Positions 11,872-22,636 of a stretch of 64,000 bases of DNA are shown here, in pieces (within the stretch, counting starts at the first letter, position 1; the number at the start of each line of letters is the position of its first letter). A program made the translations under genes and the position numbers. The notes under the pieces are model-generated. The model did no database searches, was not told where the DNA came from, and worked only from the letters and a program-made list of their open reading frames with translations. The DNA comes from Castor canadensis (lineage: Eukaryota > Chordata > Mammalia > Rodentia > Castoridae), in assembly GCF_047511655.1 (NCBI RefSeq), contig NC_133397.1:14905501-14969500 (forward strand). The letters are read 5' to 3'.

Positions 11872-11955
11872 GGGCTGGTAGAGTGGCTCAAGTGGTAGAG
11901 TGCCTGCCTAGCAAGCATAAGGCCCTGACTTTAAGCCCCAATACCACAAAAAATG
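11872..11955 (+). repeat. ID-like tRNA-derived SINE
   Basis: It reads 'gggctggtagagtggctcaa', with 'gcctgcctagcaagcataag' and 'ccccaataccac', then an A tail. The pol III A-box-like 'tggctcaagtgg' is well kept and the B box is degenerate. It is among the best-preserved ID-like monomers in the window. Confidence 0.8.
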
Positions 11956-13095
11956 TATACAAATTTAGTTCTGAATTTCTTGGCATCCAAGCAAAGAGAG
12001 AAATATAGTGGTTAATATGTTTTCTTTTTCCTGGCATAGAAACAAAGGATTTAAGTCTCTACCAGGAGCTGCTGAAACTGAGTGGATCTTAACCTAAGGA
12101 CTAGTCACTCAGTACACAAACATACAGATCTTACAGAAGGTCCTGAAAATGTAGTTTTTGAGGAGCTCGTTAACTAGTAGAAGACATGCAGTTAAAATCC
12201 CATGTGGTGACTCTATGAAAGGGGGAAGCAGAAGGGCTGAGGCAGTATGGAAAGGAGACACATAACCCACAATGGGAGGGGGGACTTCCCAGAGGGTCCT
12301 AATTATCAACTGGGTTAATTATTTGTTGAGGAAAGAATGACTTGGTTGGGAATGGTACTCTGAGCACAGGGAGCTCCAATGTGAATGCAGTAGACTTGAA
12401 AAAGTCTGGTGGGCTTGGGGAGTTGCAGGTGTTTTCATGTGCTCAGATTAGCTGAAGAGACATTTGGGGTACAGAGGAGAAGGGGGAGAGTAAGAGGCAC
12501 CAAACAAATGTTGACCACTATTACTAATGCCTTCTCACTCTCCAACCTCTTGCTGGACATGAGGACATCTTCATTTTACCTGTAGACATGTCCCAATGTA
12601 AGAGACAAATCAGTTCCTCCCTTGCCTTCAGGGGTAGTGTCAAGCTAGTTTTATATTATTTGGTCTTTGGGGAGCATTTGGGTGGGAAGAGGGAAGGGAG
12701 TGAATATATTTTAGGAGGGAAAGAGAGAGCGATACAAGCTGGAGGTTGCAGTGTCCAGAACAAGGGAGACATGGAGACCTGGAAGATATACTGAACACAT
12801 CCTGAATGGGCTTAAGATATTTCCATTGACTCTTGAGAGCCTTCTTAAGCCCAGGAAGGACTGAACACTATTGTCATCTGGTGATTTGCCCTTTACAGGA
12901 TAATGCGTGACTCACCTACTTGCTTTCCTATGGGTGTGATAGGTTCAGAAGGGAGGAGATGTCATATTATGCTGCAGGAAGATATCTTGATGGGGTAAAA
13001 GATGGTGTGTATTTGTGTGGGGGAAGAGGCAACTGGGTTAGGGCGTACCCTAGTACAGAGGTAACTGAGGTCAGGGGAGGTAGATATACACATAT

Positions 13096-13097
<2 letters not shown>
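11956..13097. other. intergenic, nothing recognised
   Basis: No coding or repeat signal I can name. Confidence 0.4.

Positions 13098-13150
<53 letters not shown>
13098..13150. repeat. (TG)n microsatellite
   Basis: An almost pure TG run of about 52 bp, roughly 2 kb upstream of the CpG-island promoter. Confidence 0.97.
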
Positions 13151-13151
<1 letters not shown>

Positions 13152-14819
13152 GAGTGAATTCACCACTTTGACTGGTCTAGCTGAGGTCAACATGCAGTAT
13201 TAAACATTTAGCTAGTAGACATGCATTCCTGTTTATTTCTTTTGCTTCACCTGATCACCCTGTGAGGGAGGAGCGTTCCTTGTAGGTGACAAACCAGAAC
13301 TGAAAGACTAGGTGGCTCCCCACAGGGTTCACAGGAATGAACATCACAGCTCTTCTGATCTGTGCCCTACACACAACATGCCCACTGTGAGGCTCACTCT
13401 CTGTGCCAGGCTCACCCAGATACCCCAGAGACCTTTCCTGATTGCCTGTATGTGTGTGTGCTTTCCCTCCTGTTCACACTGTGCCACCCATACCCTGTGA
13501 GAGGGACTCACTGCTGAGGTATCTGCACTGCAGATGCCTTCTGCAGGGCTGAGATTCTCATCATCTATCCTCATGCAAACAGGTGTGGGCTTTTGGGATA
13601 AACTTAGTGATTTTGAAATGATTAAGTAGCTAACTGCTGGGAGAGATCTGGGAGCATTCTTCTAAGATGCTGATAAAAAACACTTTTGGAATAAATTTAG
13701 ATCTTAGGTTAAAGATGATGAGTTCTATATGAAAAGTACATTCTTCAGCTCCTTGCAAAAAGCAGTGCTTTGGATTCTCTTTCATTGGAGAGGGGGCAGG
13801 CTTGGGAGGACCAAAGGACCAAGATATTACTGACACAGGGTCCAAAACATATGCTGTATGACCACTCGTAACCTGACCTTGCCTTCCAGGAGCCAAATGA
13901 AAATGCTGGAGTTCAGTGGTCCCCAGGCTTCCGAGGGAAGACCGCCTTATGCTTTGGTTGCAGCCCTCTCCCCTGGGTCAAACTTCCCTTTAAGGTACAG
14001 GTTTCACCTCATCTTTGAATTCTAGAATACATGTAGGCATTGCCCGTTTCCCCCCGACTTCCAACGTGGGTTTCGATAGAACAAAGAACAATTAGAAATC
14101 CCACAGATACTATAGGGTACTTCCACCAGGACAGAAAAGTGCCTTTTATCTTTTCTGTACATCCCTTTGTCCCCACACTTAAATATGTATGGCCTTGCTA
14201 CACTTGTCTGGTCAGCAGGTGCTGGTTGGGGAGCTGGGTTGGGGGCAGCTGGCACAGTGTGTGATGTTGGTTGGGAACCTAGGGAACGCTGGGCGCCTAC
14301 AGCTTGGAGCAGCTGGCTCTGAAGAATTATTGCATGTCTGCACAACTTAAAAATCTGCAGTTTGGGGGCGGGAGGGAGAGTGCGGGGGTGGGTCTACAAG
14401 CATCCCATTCCTCTTCCGGGCTGTTGGTTGAGTGTTGTTGCTCAGTGCAGAGAGGCCAGCGATGGCTGGCTCGCTGCCCTTGCGGAGGTCCTTGCTTGTT
14501 CTGCAACCTGGGCTGCAGGCATCTCCCTGTGACTCCCTCTTCTATTCGTCCTTCGGAAAGGGAGCCCGATTCCTTTCCCTTCCAAATATGAGATGCATAT
14601 GCTTGGTGCATATGTCCAGTCATCTCTTCTGACTTGGTAAGTCGAGGAATGGAACAAACCATGATGTTCTGCACTGTGCATGAGTCTTCAGGCAGCGGGC
14701 GGAGGCAAACATTGGCAGAACTGGGGCTGTTTCCTCCTTCGCACTTTGTTTTAAAACAAGTTGGGGCTTCGTGACTTCCCAAGAAAATCCCGGCAAATTT
14801 GCAAAGTGTTCCTTGGGCT
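13151..14819. other. upstream flank of the CpG island
   Basis: There is no gene. GC content rises toward the right end, and the open frames overlapping 14.3-15.0 kb are products of rising GC rather than coding sequence. Confidence 0.4.
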
Positions 14820-15145
14820 GCGACTTTGGAGACGCGTTTGCCGGTGCCACCTGAGCCGCTGGGGTGGTCCTCTTTCTTCCCCTCAGCCGTAGTGCTTTCA
14901 GCCCCGGCGGCGTGTAGGAGGGAGGTGTGCTTGCTTCCACCGGGACAGGGCCCGCAGCTCAGGGGTGACGCTGCATTTGGGTTTGAGCGTGGGTGCGCGT
15001 CCAGCACCGCTGTGTCTCAGTTCCACCATCCGCAGGTCTCGCGGTCTGACCCCAGCAGTCCGCAGCCGCCCGTGCGGGTGAGCCATGCCCTGGGGTGGGG
15101 AGTCCATGCTAAGGGCTGGACGCCAGCAAGCAGGCGGAGCCCAGA

Positions 15146-15195
15146 CCAATGGGGCGGTGACTGAGCGGAGGGCCCCGCCCGGCCCCGCCCGCCTT
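15146..15195 (+). promoter_or_regulatory. CCAAT box and GC boxes of a TATA-less core promoter
   Basis: 'gaccaatgggg' gives a CCAAT box at 15146-15150, directly followed by 'ggggcggtg' (GC box). Two tandem 'ggccccgccc' blocks (15171-15190) match Sp-family sites on the other strand. No TATA box is seen. The transcription start is likely within 15200-15300. Confidence 0.55.
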
Positions 15196-15209
15196 TCCTA
15201 GGCGCAGCG

Positions 15210-15862
15210 CTCCAGCCCGGCGGGACAGACGGACAAACTGACCGTGAGGGCCACCCGCTCTCCTCGCCGCTAAGGCGGCGGGCGCGGGGCCGCGCCGCGA
15301 GGCCTGATCCCTGCAACGCGGGTGGCTGGCGTCGCAGAGCGGAGCGAGCCAGATGCTCCCGGACTCCAGCAGGTACCTGCTTGCATCCGCACCTCCCTGT
15401 GCGCTCCGGAGACTTCTCCGTGAGACCCCTCAACTTTATTGCATCTTCCCCCACCTTTTGCTGCTCCAGCCCCGGGTGGTTCAGATCGCGGGTGCACAAC
15501 CTCACAGGTGTATGCCCGCAAGGGACTTTGCATCCTTTTGGGCGCCTGGCTTCTTTCGCCCTCCACCTCCAGTCCCCGGAGTGCGTCGTCGCTGGAGCCC
15601 CAAGACGCCGCCTGTTGCGCGAGCTACGGACAGCCCAAACCGTGTTGGGTCCTTTTGAAAGCCGCGGGGAAGGTATCTGGGATCAGCTTTTTTGGCAAGA
15701 GGTGGAGTGGAGGAGCGAGTGGAGGCGGGAGAATGGATGAGGCGCGGGAGAGTGGATGAGCAGGGGAAAGGCGGCACCTCGCGTAGGGGCATCCCCGGGG
15801 CGTTTCCTTAGATGGGAAGCCCTTCCTTCCCTTTCGCGAGAGGAGGCGCTTTCCTGACAAAT
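15210..15862 (+). other. Candidate first non-coding exon zone, boundaries unresolved
   Basis: Possible splice donors after the promoter are 'cag|gtacct' (exon end 15372), 'aag|gtatct' (15672) and 'aat|gtaagt' (15862). Further ones lie at 16592 ('cag|gtgagg') and 16730 ('tag|gtaagc'). The sequence alone does not show which is used. Transcript data would settle it. Confidence 0.3.
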
Positions 15863-16400
15863 GTAAGTGCTTCCCTGACCGCCTGCTCCGCCTTCTTCTC
15901 TGTCATTTCTCTCCTCCCCTTTGCCCTGCAGCGGTGTAAGACGCCCCGCCACAGTTGCTGGGAAGAGCGCATCCAGGGCCCTTGTCCTGGTGCAGCGCTG
16001 TGCCCAGGGACAGCAGGCGCGCCCTGGGTGGGGACGGCTGGGGCTTGCAGGGCCGGCGAGGAGCCCTCAGACTCTCCGGGTTTGGGTCTGTGGAAGGGGT
16101 GCGAGTGGGTGCCGTGGGATGAGGAACTTCTTTTTCCCGTGTCCCTCTAGGTGACTGTCTGACCTCCGGGGGCTCCTGGACTGGCGAGCAAGCCATACTC
16201 GCCGGCAGGGGCCGCGGCGAGCTGTGCTGGAAGCCTTTCGCATTGCAGAGTTTGTCTCTCCCCGCCTCCCCACGTCCCCCCCCCCCACCGCGTCCCCCTG
16301 CACCTCTCCCTTCTAGTCTGATTTGGGAAAGGAGCACCTTTTGCATCCTTGTCTCCGCCCCTCCCCGCTCTCCCTGGCCTGGGGAGACCGAGCCCGTAAT

Positions 16401-17607
16401 TCAAGCGGCCCTTGTCAAGGGCAGAGGACTGCAGAGAACTACCTCCACCCGCTAGAATGACCCCAGGGGCCTTGATTTGGAGTCAGGGCGTTAAGAGCCA
16501 GGAAGGGGACTTCCTGCCGAGGAGGAGATTTGTGGTTTTATCAAGCTGTTGGTTTTTATCTTTCACTTTACTGTCTAAAGAGAATGAGGCAGGTGAGGAA
16601 AAACAGATCAGAAACCTTCCTGTTCGTTTTCATATATTTGCCTAAGCGATTTGCATAACCACTCATTTAGAAGTCTGTATGTTACTCCTATTCGGTCCCC
16701 TTCTTAGACTACTTGCAAATATCTGCCTAGGTAAGCAGGAAGCGAGAATTTACCAGAGCATCTGCCCCCTTGCTAAGGTATGGGCCCCATGGCTTTGTTT
16801 CACCAGAGCTAAAAGACAGCGGCAGTGGTTCTGTGTTTGAACTCCTTACCAGAGTAGTGAACTCCTTGATGAGGCAGGTTTATTAAGTGTGTATTCAAAA
16901 CTAGCTCATCGAAGGCCAGCCCAGGGCTGTGCTCTGGGGATGGACAGCGATGACAATTTCTGTCTCCAGTTTAGTCCTACTCTTTTTTCTTTCTCACCAG
17001 ATTCCTTCCTTCTCCAGTTCAAGGTTCAACTATTCATTTTGTCATTTCAGGACTAGAAATTGTCCTTGCTGGGAAAGGAAGGAGAAGGTAATTCTGAAAT
17101 GTTTAAGAACTCTGAGTCCAAAGTCTGTTTTGATGTTCTGAGGAGATTGGTGGAATCTGTTTTAACTGAATCTAGTATCTAAGCCACTATTTTCTAACTA
17201 AAGTCATTGATGAAAACTGCCAAGCTATGTGTTTGCAGAGGAGAGCAAGTTGGGAGGTCAGAAGCAGTCTTTGCTTTGTTCAGAAATATTAAAATATTAA
17301 AAATCCAGTACACTGAAATTTAGGTTTGCCACCTAAGCCCCCACTAAGGTGCCACTTCTTCCTCCTCCTCCTCCTCCTCCCCTTCCTCTTCCTTCTTGCA
17401 AGGACAGGATGAGGCCTCCAGCCCCCTCCTGTATGTGATGACTTCTGTCTTTCGCTGTAATCCTTCACAGTCACTCCATCCCTCTGTTTTTCTACAGATC
17501 TCAATCTGCCCAAGTTTGGCACTTGGAGTTGGAATGTGTATGAGCTTTGAGAAAGAAGGCTTTTCTTCCTCTACCTCCTTTAAAAATAGATCATTTTTGT
17601 TGGTTGT
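16401..17607. other. putative KCNS3 intron, no gene
   Basis: Non-repetitive apart from a CCT-rich tract at 17358-17396. No coding signal was seen. Confidence 0.45.
17358..17396. repeat. (CCT)n polypyrimidine tract
   Basis: Imperfect trinucleotide 'cctcctcctcctcctcctcc' extended by CTT variants. Confidence 0.9.
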
Positions 17608-17702
17608 GTACTAGGCAGATACTCTGTTAAGTGCTTTTCCTGGTATTATCTCATTTAATCTTTACAACTCCATGAAGTGAGGCATGAATTCCTCACTGCA
17701 GT
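17608..17702 (-). repeat. MIR fragment
   Basis: 'ttatctcatttaatctttac', followed by 'aactccatgaagtgaggcat', is the antisense MIR core. Confidence 0.65.
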
Positions 17703-17960
17703 ATTGATGTGGGAGCCTGCAGTAAATTCTGAGTCTGATGGAGATCAATAGGAAAGGTAGACCTATCTCACCTAGGGAGGGACAGCTATTCAGGGTAGGT
17801 ACAAGCAGAGAGGGCAAAGAGGAAGTTATTTATTTATTTCTTATCCCTGTGGATCAGATGCCAGGATGGTGGATCTTCCAGGGTGTCACTGGTGTAAAAT
17901 ATCCACAGGAAGAAATCAGACCAAGACCTGGAGACCTGAGTTCCAGCACTGATTTGTACC

Positions 17961-18394
17961 TTTTTTTTTTTTTTTTTCTGTACTGGGGTTTGAATTCAAG
18001 GCTTTGTGCTTGCCAGGTGCTCTACCAGTTGAGACCCTCAGCTCTTTTTACTCTGATTAGGTTTTGGAGATAGGGTTTCACTTTTTCCTCAGGCTGACCT
18101 GGACTGCCATCCTATTTGCACTTCTCACAATCACTGGGATGACAGAAGGGTACCACCACACCCAGCTTTTTTCTGTTGAGATGGAGGCCTTACACTTTTT
18201 CCCAGACTGGCCTGGAACTATGATCCTCCTGATCTCAGCCTCCTACTTAACTTAGACTGACAGGTTCACCCACCTATTGGTTGAGATGGTGTCTCACTAG
18301 CTTTTTTTCCTGGGTTTGCCTCAAACTGCAATCTTCCCAATCCCAGTCTCCCAAGTAACTAGGATTACAGGCATGAATTACAGTTCCCAGGGAT
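17961..18394 (-). repeat. Full composite SINE
   Basis: On the + strand it runs T tail, reverse ID-like unit ('gtgcttgccaggtgctctac'), reverse B1-like unit ('cctcaggctgacctggactg' to 'accaccacacccagcttttt'), then further reverse B1-like sequence ('cccagactggcctggaacta') ending 'aggattacaggcatgaatta'. It has the same layout as 9692-10142. Confidence 0.87.
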
Positions 18395-18494
18395 TTGTAC
18401 TTCTTTATGGCTCCTTAATATAGGTCACTTTGCTTCTCTGGGCCTTGTCTGTTTGGCTACAAGGATGTAGATTTCTAATGTTTATTGTTACCTT

Positions 18495-18692
18495 GTACAT
18501 GGCACTAAAAGCTAAAGGCTTTTATGTCTATTAACTCATTTCATCCTGATGATAATCACAGGAAGTGGATTTTTATTATTATCCTATTTTAGATAAGGAA
18601 TGAGAGACAAACTGTGTAACTTGTGCAAGGCCAATGAGCTAAAAAATGTGAAGCTGGGACTCTATCCCTTGTCCCCTGGCAATCTGCCCATA
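18495..18692 (-). repeat. MIR SINE
   Basis: The antisense MIR order is clear: 'ctattaactcatttcatcct', 'ttattattatcctattttag' and 'gtgcaaggccaatgagct', ending near 'ctatcccttgtccc'. Confidence 0.75.
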
Positions 18693-18931
18693 GAGCTACC
18701 AGAAAACTCTCCTTGCTGAGTCCTATCCATCCCACCTTGTGCTATTTGCTTAGTAGGATCACAGACTAAGTTTATTGAACAGTGACAGGTAAACATGGCC
18801 TGCAGTTATCAAGTGACTTTCAGGTTCTGTGTTTCAGCCTTAAAAGGAACCTTGATGACTGTATTAGAAAATTGTTTTCTTTGCCTTTGCCAAAACAGTC
18901 TGCTTTCCAATGGAATTCTGACCAGCTGGTT

Positions 18932-18974
<43 letters not shown>

Positions 18975-18975
18975 A
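18932..18975. repeat. (GAAA)n microsatellite
   Basis: About 11 uninterrupted GAAA units. Confidence 0.97.
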
Positions 18976-21057
18976 CCTACAGATTATGGGCTGGGTAAAC
19001 ATTATGATTATTTCTAGAAAACGTGTTTAGCAATATGAGAAATGCAGAAAAACAATGGAACACTTTCCCCCTGAGACAAATCCATAAAAAAAAAAAAGCC
19101 AACCAATAACCAATTCACATGAACTTAACTGTGTGAGTGCCATGCTTAGTGCTTTAGGCACTGAGGGCAGCTAGAATCTGAGATGTGGTCTCCAAGCTTG
19201 AACTTACAGCAGATCTGGAGACTCAAGATTGATTAGTACAAGACACAACAAGGTATAATTCCCAGTTGCAGTCATTAATGACCACCACATTTCTATAACT
19301 TACTATCATTTGCAGGACCTTTCACGGAGGTTAGCTCATTTCACTTCTTGTAGTTACTGAGTGTAATAAGCCATAGACAAGGCAGAGGGTAGGGAAATAA
19401 GGCAAAGTGAGCATTCAACTTGGACATAGGCAGGTGTCTTCTGACGACAAGTCCAGCATCTTTCTGCCTCAATTCTGTTTTTTGGTCTAGAGGACAGTGA
19501 GCTATGCAGAGTCTTTGAAAGTGGCTGAGTTTAAATTTTATTTAGAAGCTGGCTTTTGCATGCTGGCCTTGACCACTTAAGGTGTTTAGTCAGGGTAGAG
19601 AAAGGTAAATAAGTAGGAGAGATGGAAAGAGTGCTTTCTGTTCTTATTTTACTTTTTTAGGGACTGGAGTGAATAGCAGGTGTGATGAACACAGTAACAA
19701 TGTTTAGAATGTAGGTCAAGTGTTGAAGTTGATTTAGAACTTGTATCTTTTACTACTATATCTCTTGATCATCTCTTGAAACTTTGTAGCACATGCACAT
19801 TATAAAAGTAAACTCTCTTTAATAACTTAAAATAATTACTGAACGAGGTTATAGTATTTTTCTTTGTTGGCAAATGGTTCTCACTTTCTTTGGAATCCTG
19901 CAGAGTCTTAGACCATGATTTGCTTGGAGGAGATACTATATAAATATTGTCTTTAATTCACAGTGTTGAATGATAAAGGCTTAAAATCTTTTTGCTTTTA
20001 TCCAACAATGTTACAATTAAGCATTCAATGTTTACAGCAGTGGGTTTGCTAATGTTCCAAATGAATGAAATATCCTGCTGTCAACTGAGAACCTACAGGA
20101 CATTAGTCAAAGTTTTTGGTTAATTTATATGGTTATATATCGATTCTCTTTACATGTTTAAATAGATACTAATATGCATTGAACAAGTGTTTGAATACTT
20201 ACTGGTGGTCTGTACTATGCTAGGAACTGGGTACTATGGTAAAGGAAACAGATAAAGCAGGGGAAGATATAAGGTGGAGACAAGTGTGAGCAGTGTCAGT
20301 ATTCTAAGGGAGTTCATTGGAGAGAGTGGCAAGGGCCCACCCTTTAGATGGAAGAATCAGGGAAGAACTTTTGAAGAAGGGATGTTTCATTGAGAGAGAT
20401 GGATGAAGTTCATTAAGGTAAGGTTGTGCAAGAGAATTCCAGGAAGAAATGAGCATTGAGCGTTGGGGTAAGGCTGACAGAATGAGGGTGGGATGTTTGG
20501 GGGGAAGTTGGAGAGTAGGTCGGGGCTAGAACATGCTGGACCCTTTAGGTCAAGTTCAGGGTCTTATGTACATCCAGAGGAACGTGGGGAGAAAGTAATG
20601 GATGTGCAATAGGGAAGTGCTGCGAGCCTATTTATGCTTATAGTAGTTGTCTCTTACCTGTGGTTTTGTTCTCCACAGCTAACCCATGGTCAATCACTAT
20701 TCAAAAAATTAAATGGAAATTCCAGAAACACATAATTTATGAGGTTTAAATTGGATGTCATTCTCAGTAGCATGCTGAAATCTCAAGCTGTCTCACTCCA
20801 TCCACCCAGGACTTGAATCATCCCTTTGTCCAGTGTGTCCATGCCAAATTCGCTACCTGCCCTTAGTCAATTAGTAGCTCTCTTTTGGTTATTAGATCAA
20901 CTATACAGGTATTGGAGTGCTTGTGTCCAATTGACTCTTATTTTACCTAAAAATAGCCCCAAAGTACAGTGCAATTCAGATCTGCTGGCATTCAAATCTA
21001 CTAAAGAGAAGCTGTGAAGTACTTCCTTTCAGTGAAAAGATAAAGGTACAATGAAAT

Positions 21058-21060
<3 letters not shown>
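18976..21060. other. putative intron, no gene; old repeat remnant
   Basis: There is no coding signal. Around 20150-20640 the text ('gcattgaacaagtgtttgaa', 'tgctaggaactgggtactat', then purine-rich sequence) looks like an ancient mammalian repeat, but I cannot name the family. Confidence 0.4.

Positions 21061-21094
<34 letters not shown>
21061..21094. repeat. (GA)n microsatellite
   Basis: A pure GA run of 34 bp. Confidence 0.97.
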
Positions 21095-21096
<2 letters not shown>

Positions 21097-22185
21097 ACAC
21101 TTATGTAACTTTATAACTTTCATTGCTTATATTATTATAATTGTTCTGTTTTGTTATTATTGCTAATATCTTACTATGCCTAATTATAAATTAAAGTTTA
21201 TTACAGGTATTGTATGTGTAGGAAAAAATATAGTTCACATTGAGTTTGATACTGTCTATACTTTTAGGTACCCACTGGAGCTCTTGGAACATATTCCCCA
21301 AGGATAGGGAGGACTACTTTATACAAGACCACCTGTGAAGACTGTGAAGACTAGATTAAGAGGTACAAGCACAGGACTTGGAAACCTAGTTTGGAAGTGT
21401 TTTGCAGAGATGGAATCCAGAACCTGCTCAGACTGGGTTGAAATGAATGGGAGGTGAGGAGGTGGAGATCATATGCATGTAACTTGGTTATGAAAGGAGC
21501 AGGGAGACATGGTAGGTATGATTTGTGTCTTTTGTCTGTGTAGAGGGTGACTGGTGAGTTTTAGTAAATTGACATCACTACATGTAGAGATATCTGGTAC
21601 TAGCTCTTTCAGATAATGAAATATTCAAGTCTTCACTCTGGCTCTGTTTCTAATTGTTGGGTAACTTTGGGCTTATCGCTTGTCCTTTCCTGTGTTTTTT
21701 CCTACATCCTGGTGATTTTATGACTTTTAAAAATATACAATCTTATTGCAAATATTCCTTTTAAATGGTATCATTTTCGTGTGTTAATTCAGATCACTTA
21801 CATAAATTGAATTAGTGGAACTCTGAATAGGCATGTAGGAACACTTGTGGTAGGATTTGGGTCAGATGCTCTTTGATATCACTGGTAAGATGCTTTCAAA
21901 TTGGCTTAAATGGAGAGACATTGGTAGAAGTCAGGAGGTAAGGATCCATCAGCCCCTGCAATGTAAACAGAGGACAGACCCAGTGGGGAGCCCTGGGTAG
22001 AGTTGTTGGGCACATTCTCTGACTCCATGGAAAAGTTCCTTATTCATTCTTCCCAGTATGTGGGACATTTGCTGTGTACTCATCATGTCTTCTGAGAACC
22101 TATAGATTAATTTCTGTCTGTAAAGAATGAGAATATAGATAGGGCCACAGAACATAAAGATCAGTGAAGTCATTTGGTGCCTCTA
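21095..22185. other. putative intron, nothing recognised
   Basis: AT-rich, with no gene, RNA or clear repeat. Confidence 0.4.
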
Positions 22186-22636
22186 GAAAACTTCTTAGGT
22201 TCTCTAGAAGAAAAGCACCAACAGGATAGGCATATATGTAGAAAGAGATTTATTATGAGGAATTGGCTCATACAATTATGGAGGCAAATGTGCAGGGTGA
22301 GCTGGCAGCCTAGAAGTCCAGGAGAGCCAATTCTTTGGTTCAAGTCTGGAGACAGCCTACTGTACAACTAGAAAGAGCTGATGTTCCAGTAAGATCTGAA
22401 GGCAATCCCTTAGAGAATTCTCTTGTTCAGAGGAGACCAATCTTTATACTATTCAGACTTTTAACTGATTGGATAAGACCCACCCATATGATGAATAGCA
22501 ATGGCTTTATTCAAAGTCTACCAATTTAAATGTTCATCTCATCCAAGATCACATAGAAACAACCAAAACTGCACTTGACTAAACATTTGGCACCCCATGA
22601 CCCAGCTAAATTTGAACATAAAATGAACTGTTACAC
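22186..22636 (-). repeat. ERVL-class (MLT2-like) LTR
   Basis: On the + strand it reads 'ttctctagaagaaaagcacc', 'gagatttattatgaggaatt', 'ggataagacccacccatatg', 'caaagtctaccaatttaaat' and 'gaactgttaca'. This is the antisense order of a common mammalian LTR that I associate with MLT2. The family name is from memory. Confidence 0.65.

Larger units (their letters stand above)
14820..16400. promoter_or_regulatory. CpG island (putative KCNS3 promoter region)
   Basis: This is the only CpG-dense, GC-rich segment in the window. It is densest at 15040-15330 and 15570-15730, with long runs such as 'ggcgggcgcggggccgcgcc'. CpG is scarce elsewhere. CpG islands mark promoters of many mammalian genes. No other gene is visible to claim it, and KCNS3 lies on the + strand about 39 kb downstream, matching the known large 5' intron of KCNS3. 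The assignment to KCNS3 is inference. Confidence 0.8.

Noticed and set aside
11872-11955. tRNA-like sequence with A box
   Set aside because: It is an ID-like SINE with an A tail and degenerate B box, repeated through the window, not a tRNA gene.
13098-13150. Direct repeats that might suggest a CRISPR or other array
   Set aside because: All short regular repeats here are simple microsatellites (TG, GA, GAAA, CA). No repeat-spacer structure exists, and the DNA is mammalian.
14327-15007. 226-codon minus-strand open frame beside the CpG island, and several overlapping 100-160-codon frames to 16.4 kb
   Set aside because: High GC makes stop codons rare. Frames overlap on both strands, and the translations are low-complexity Pro/Arg/Ser-rich with no family resemblance.
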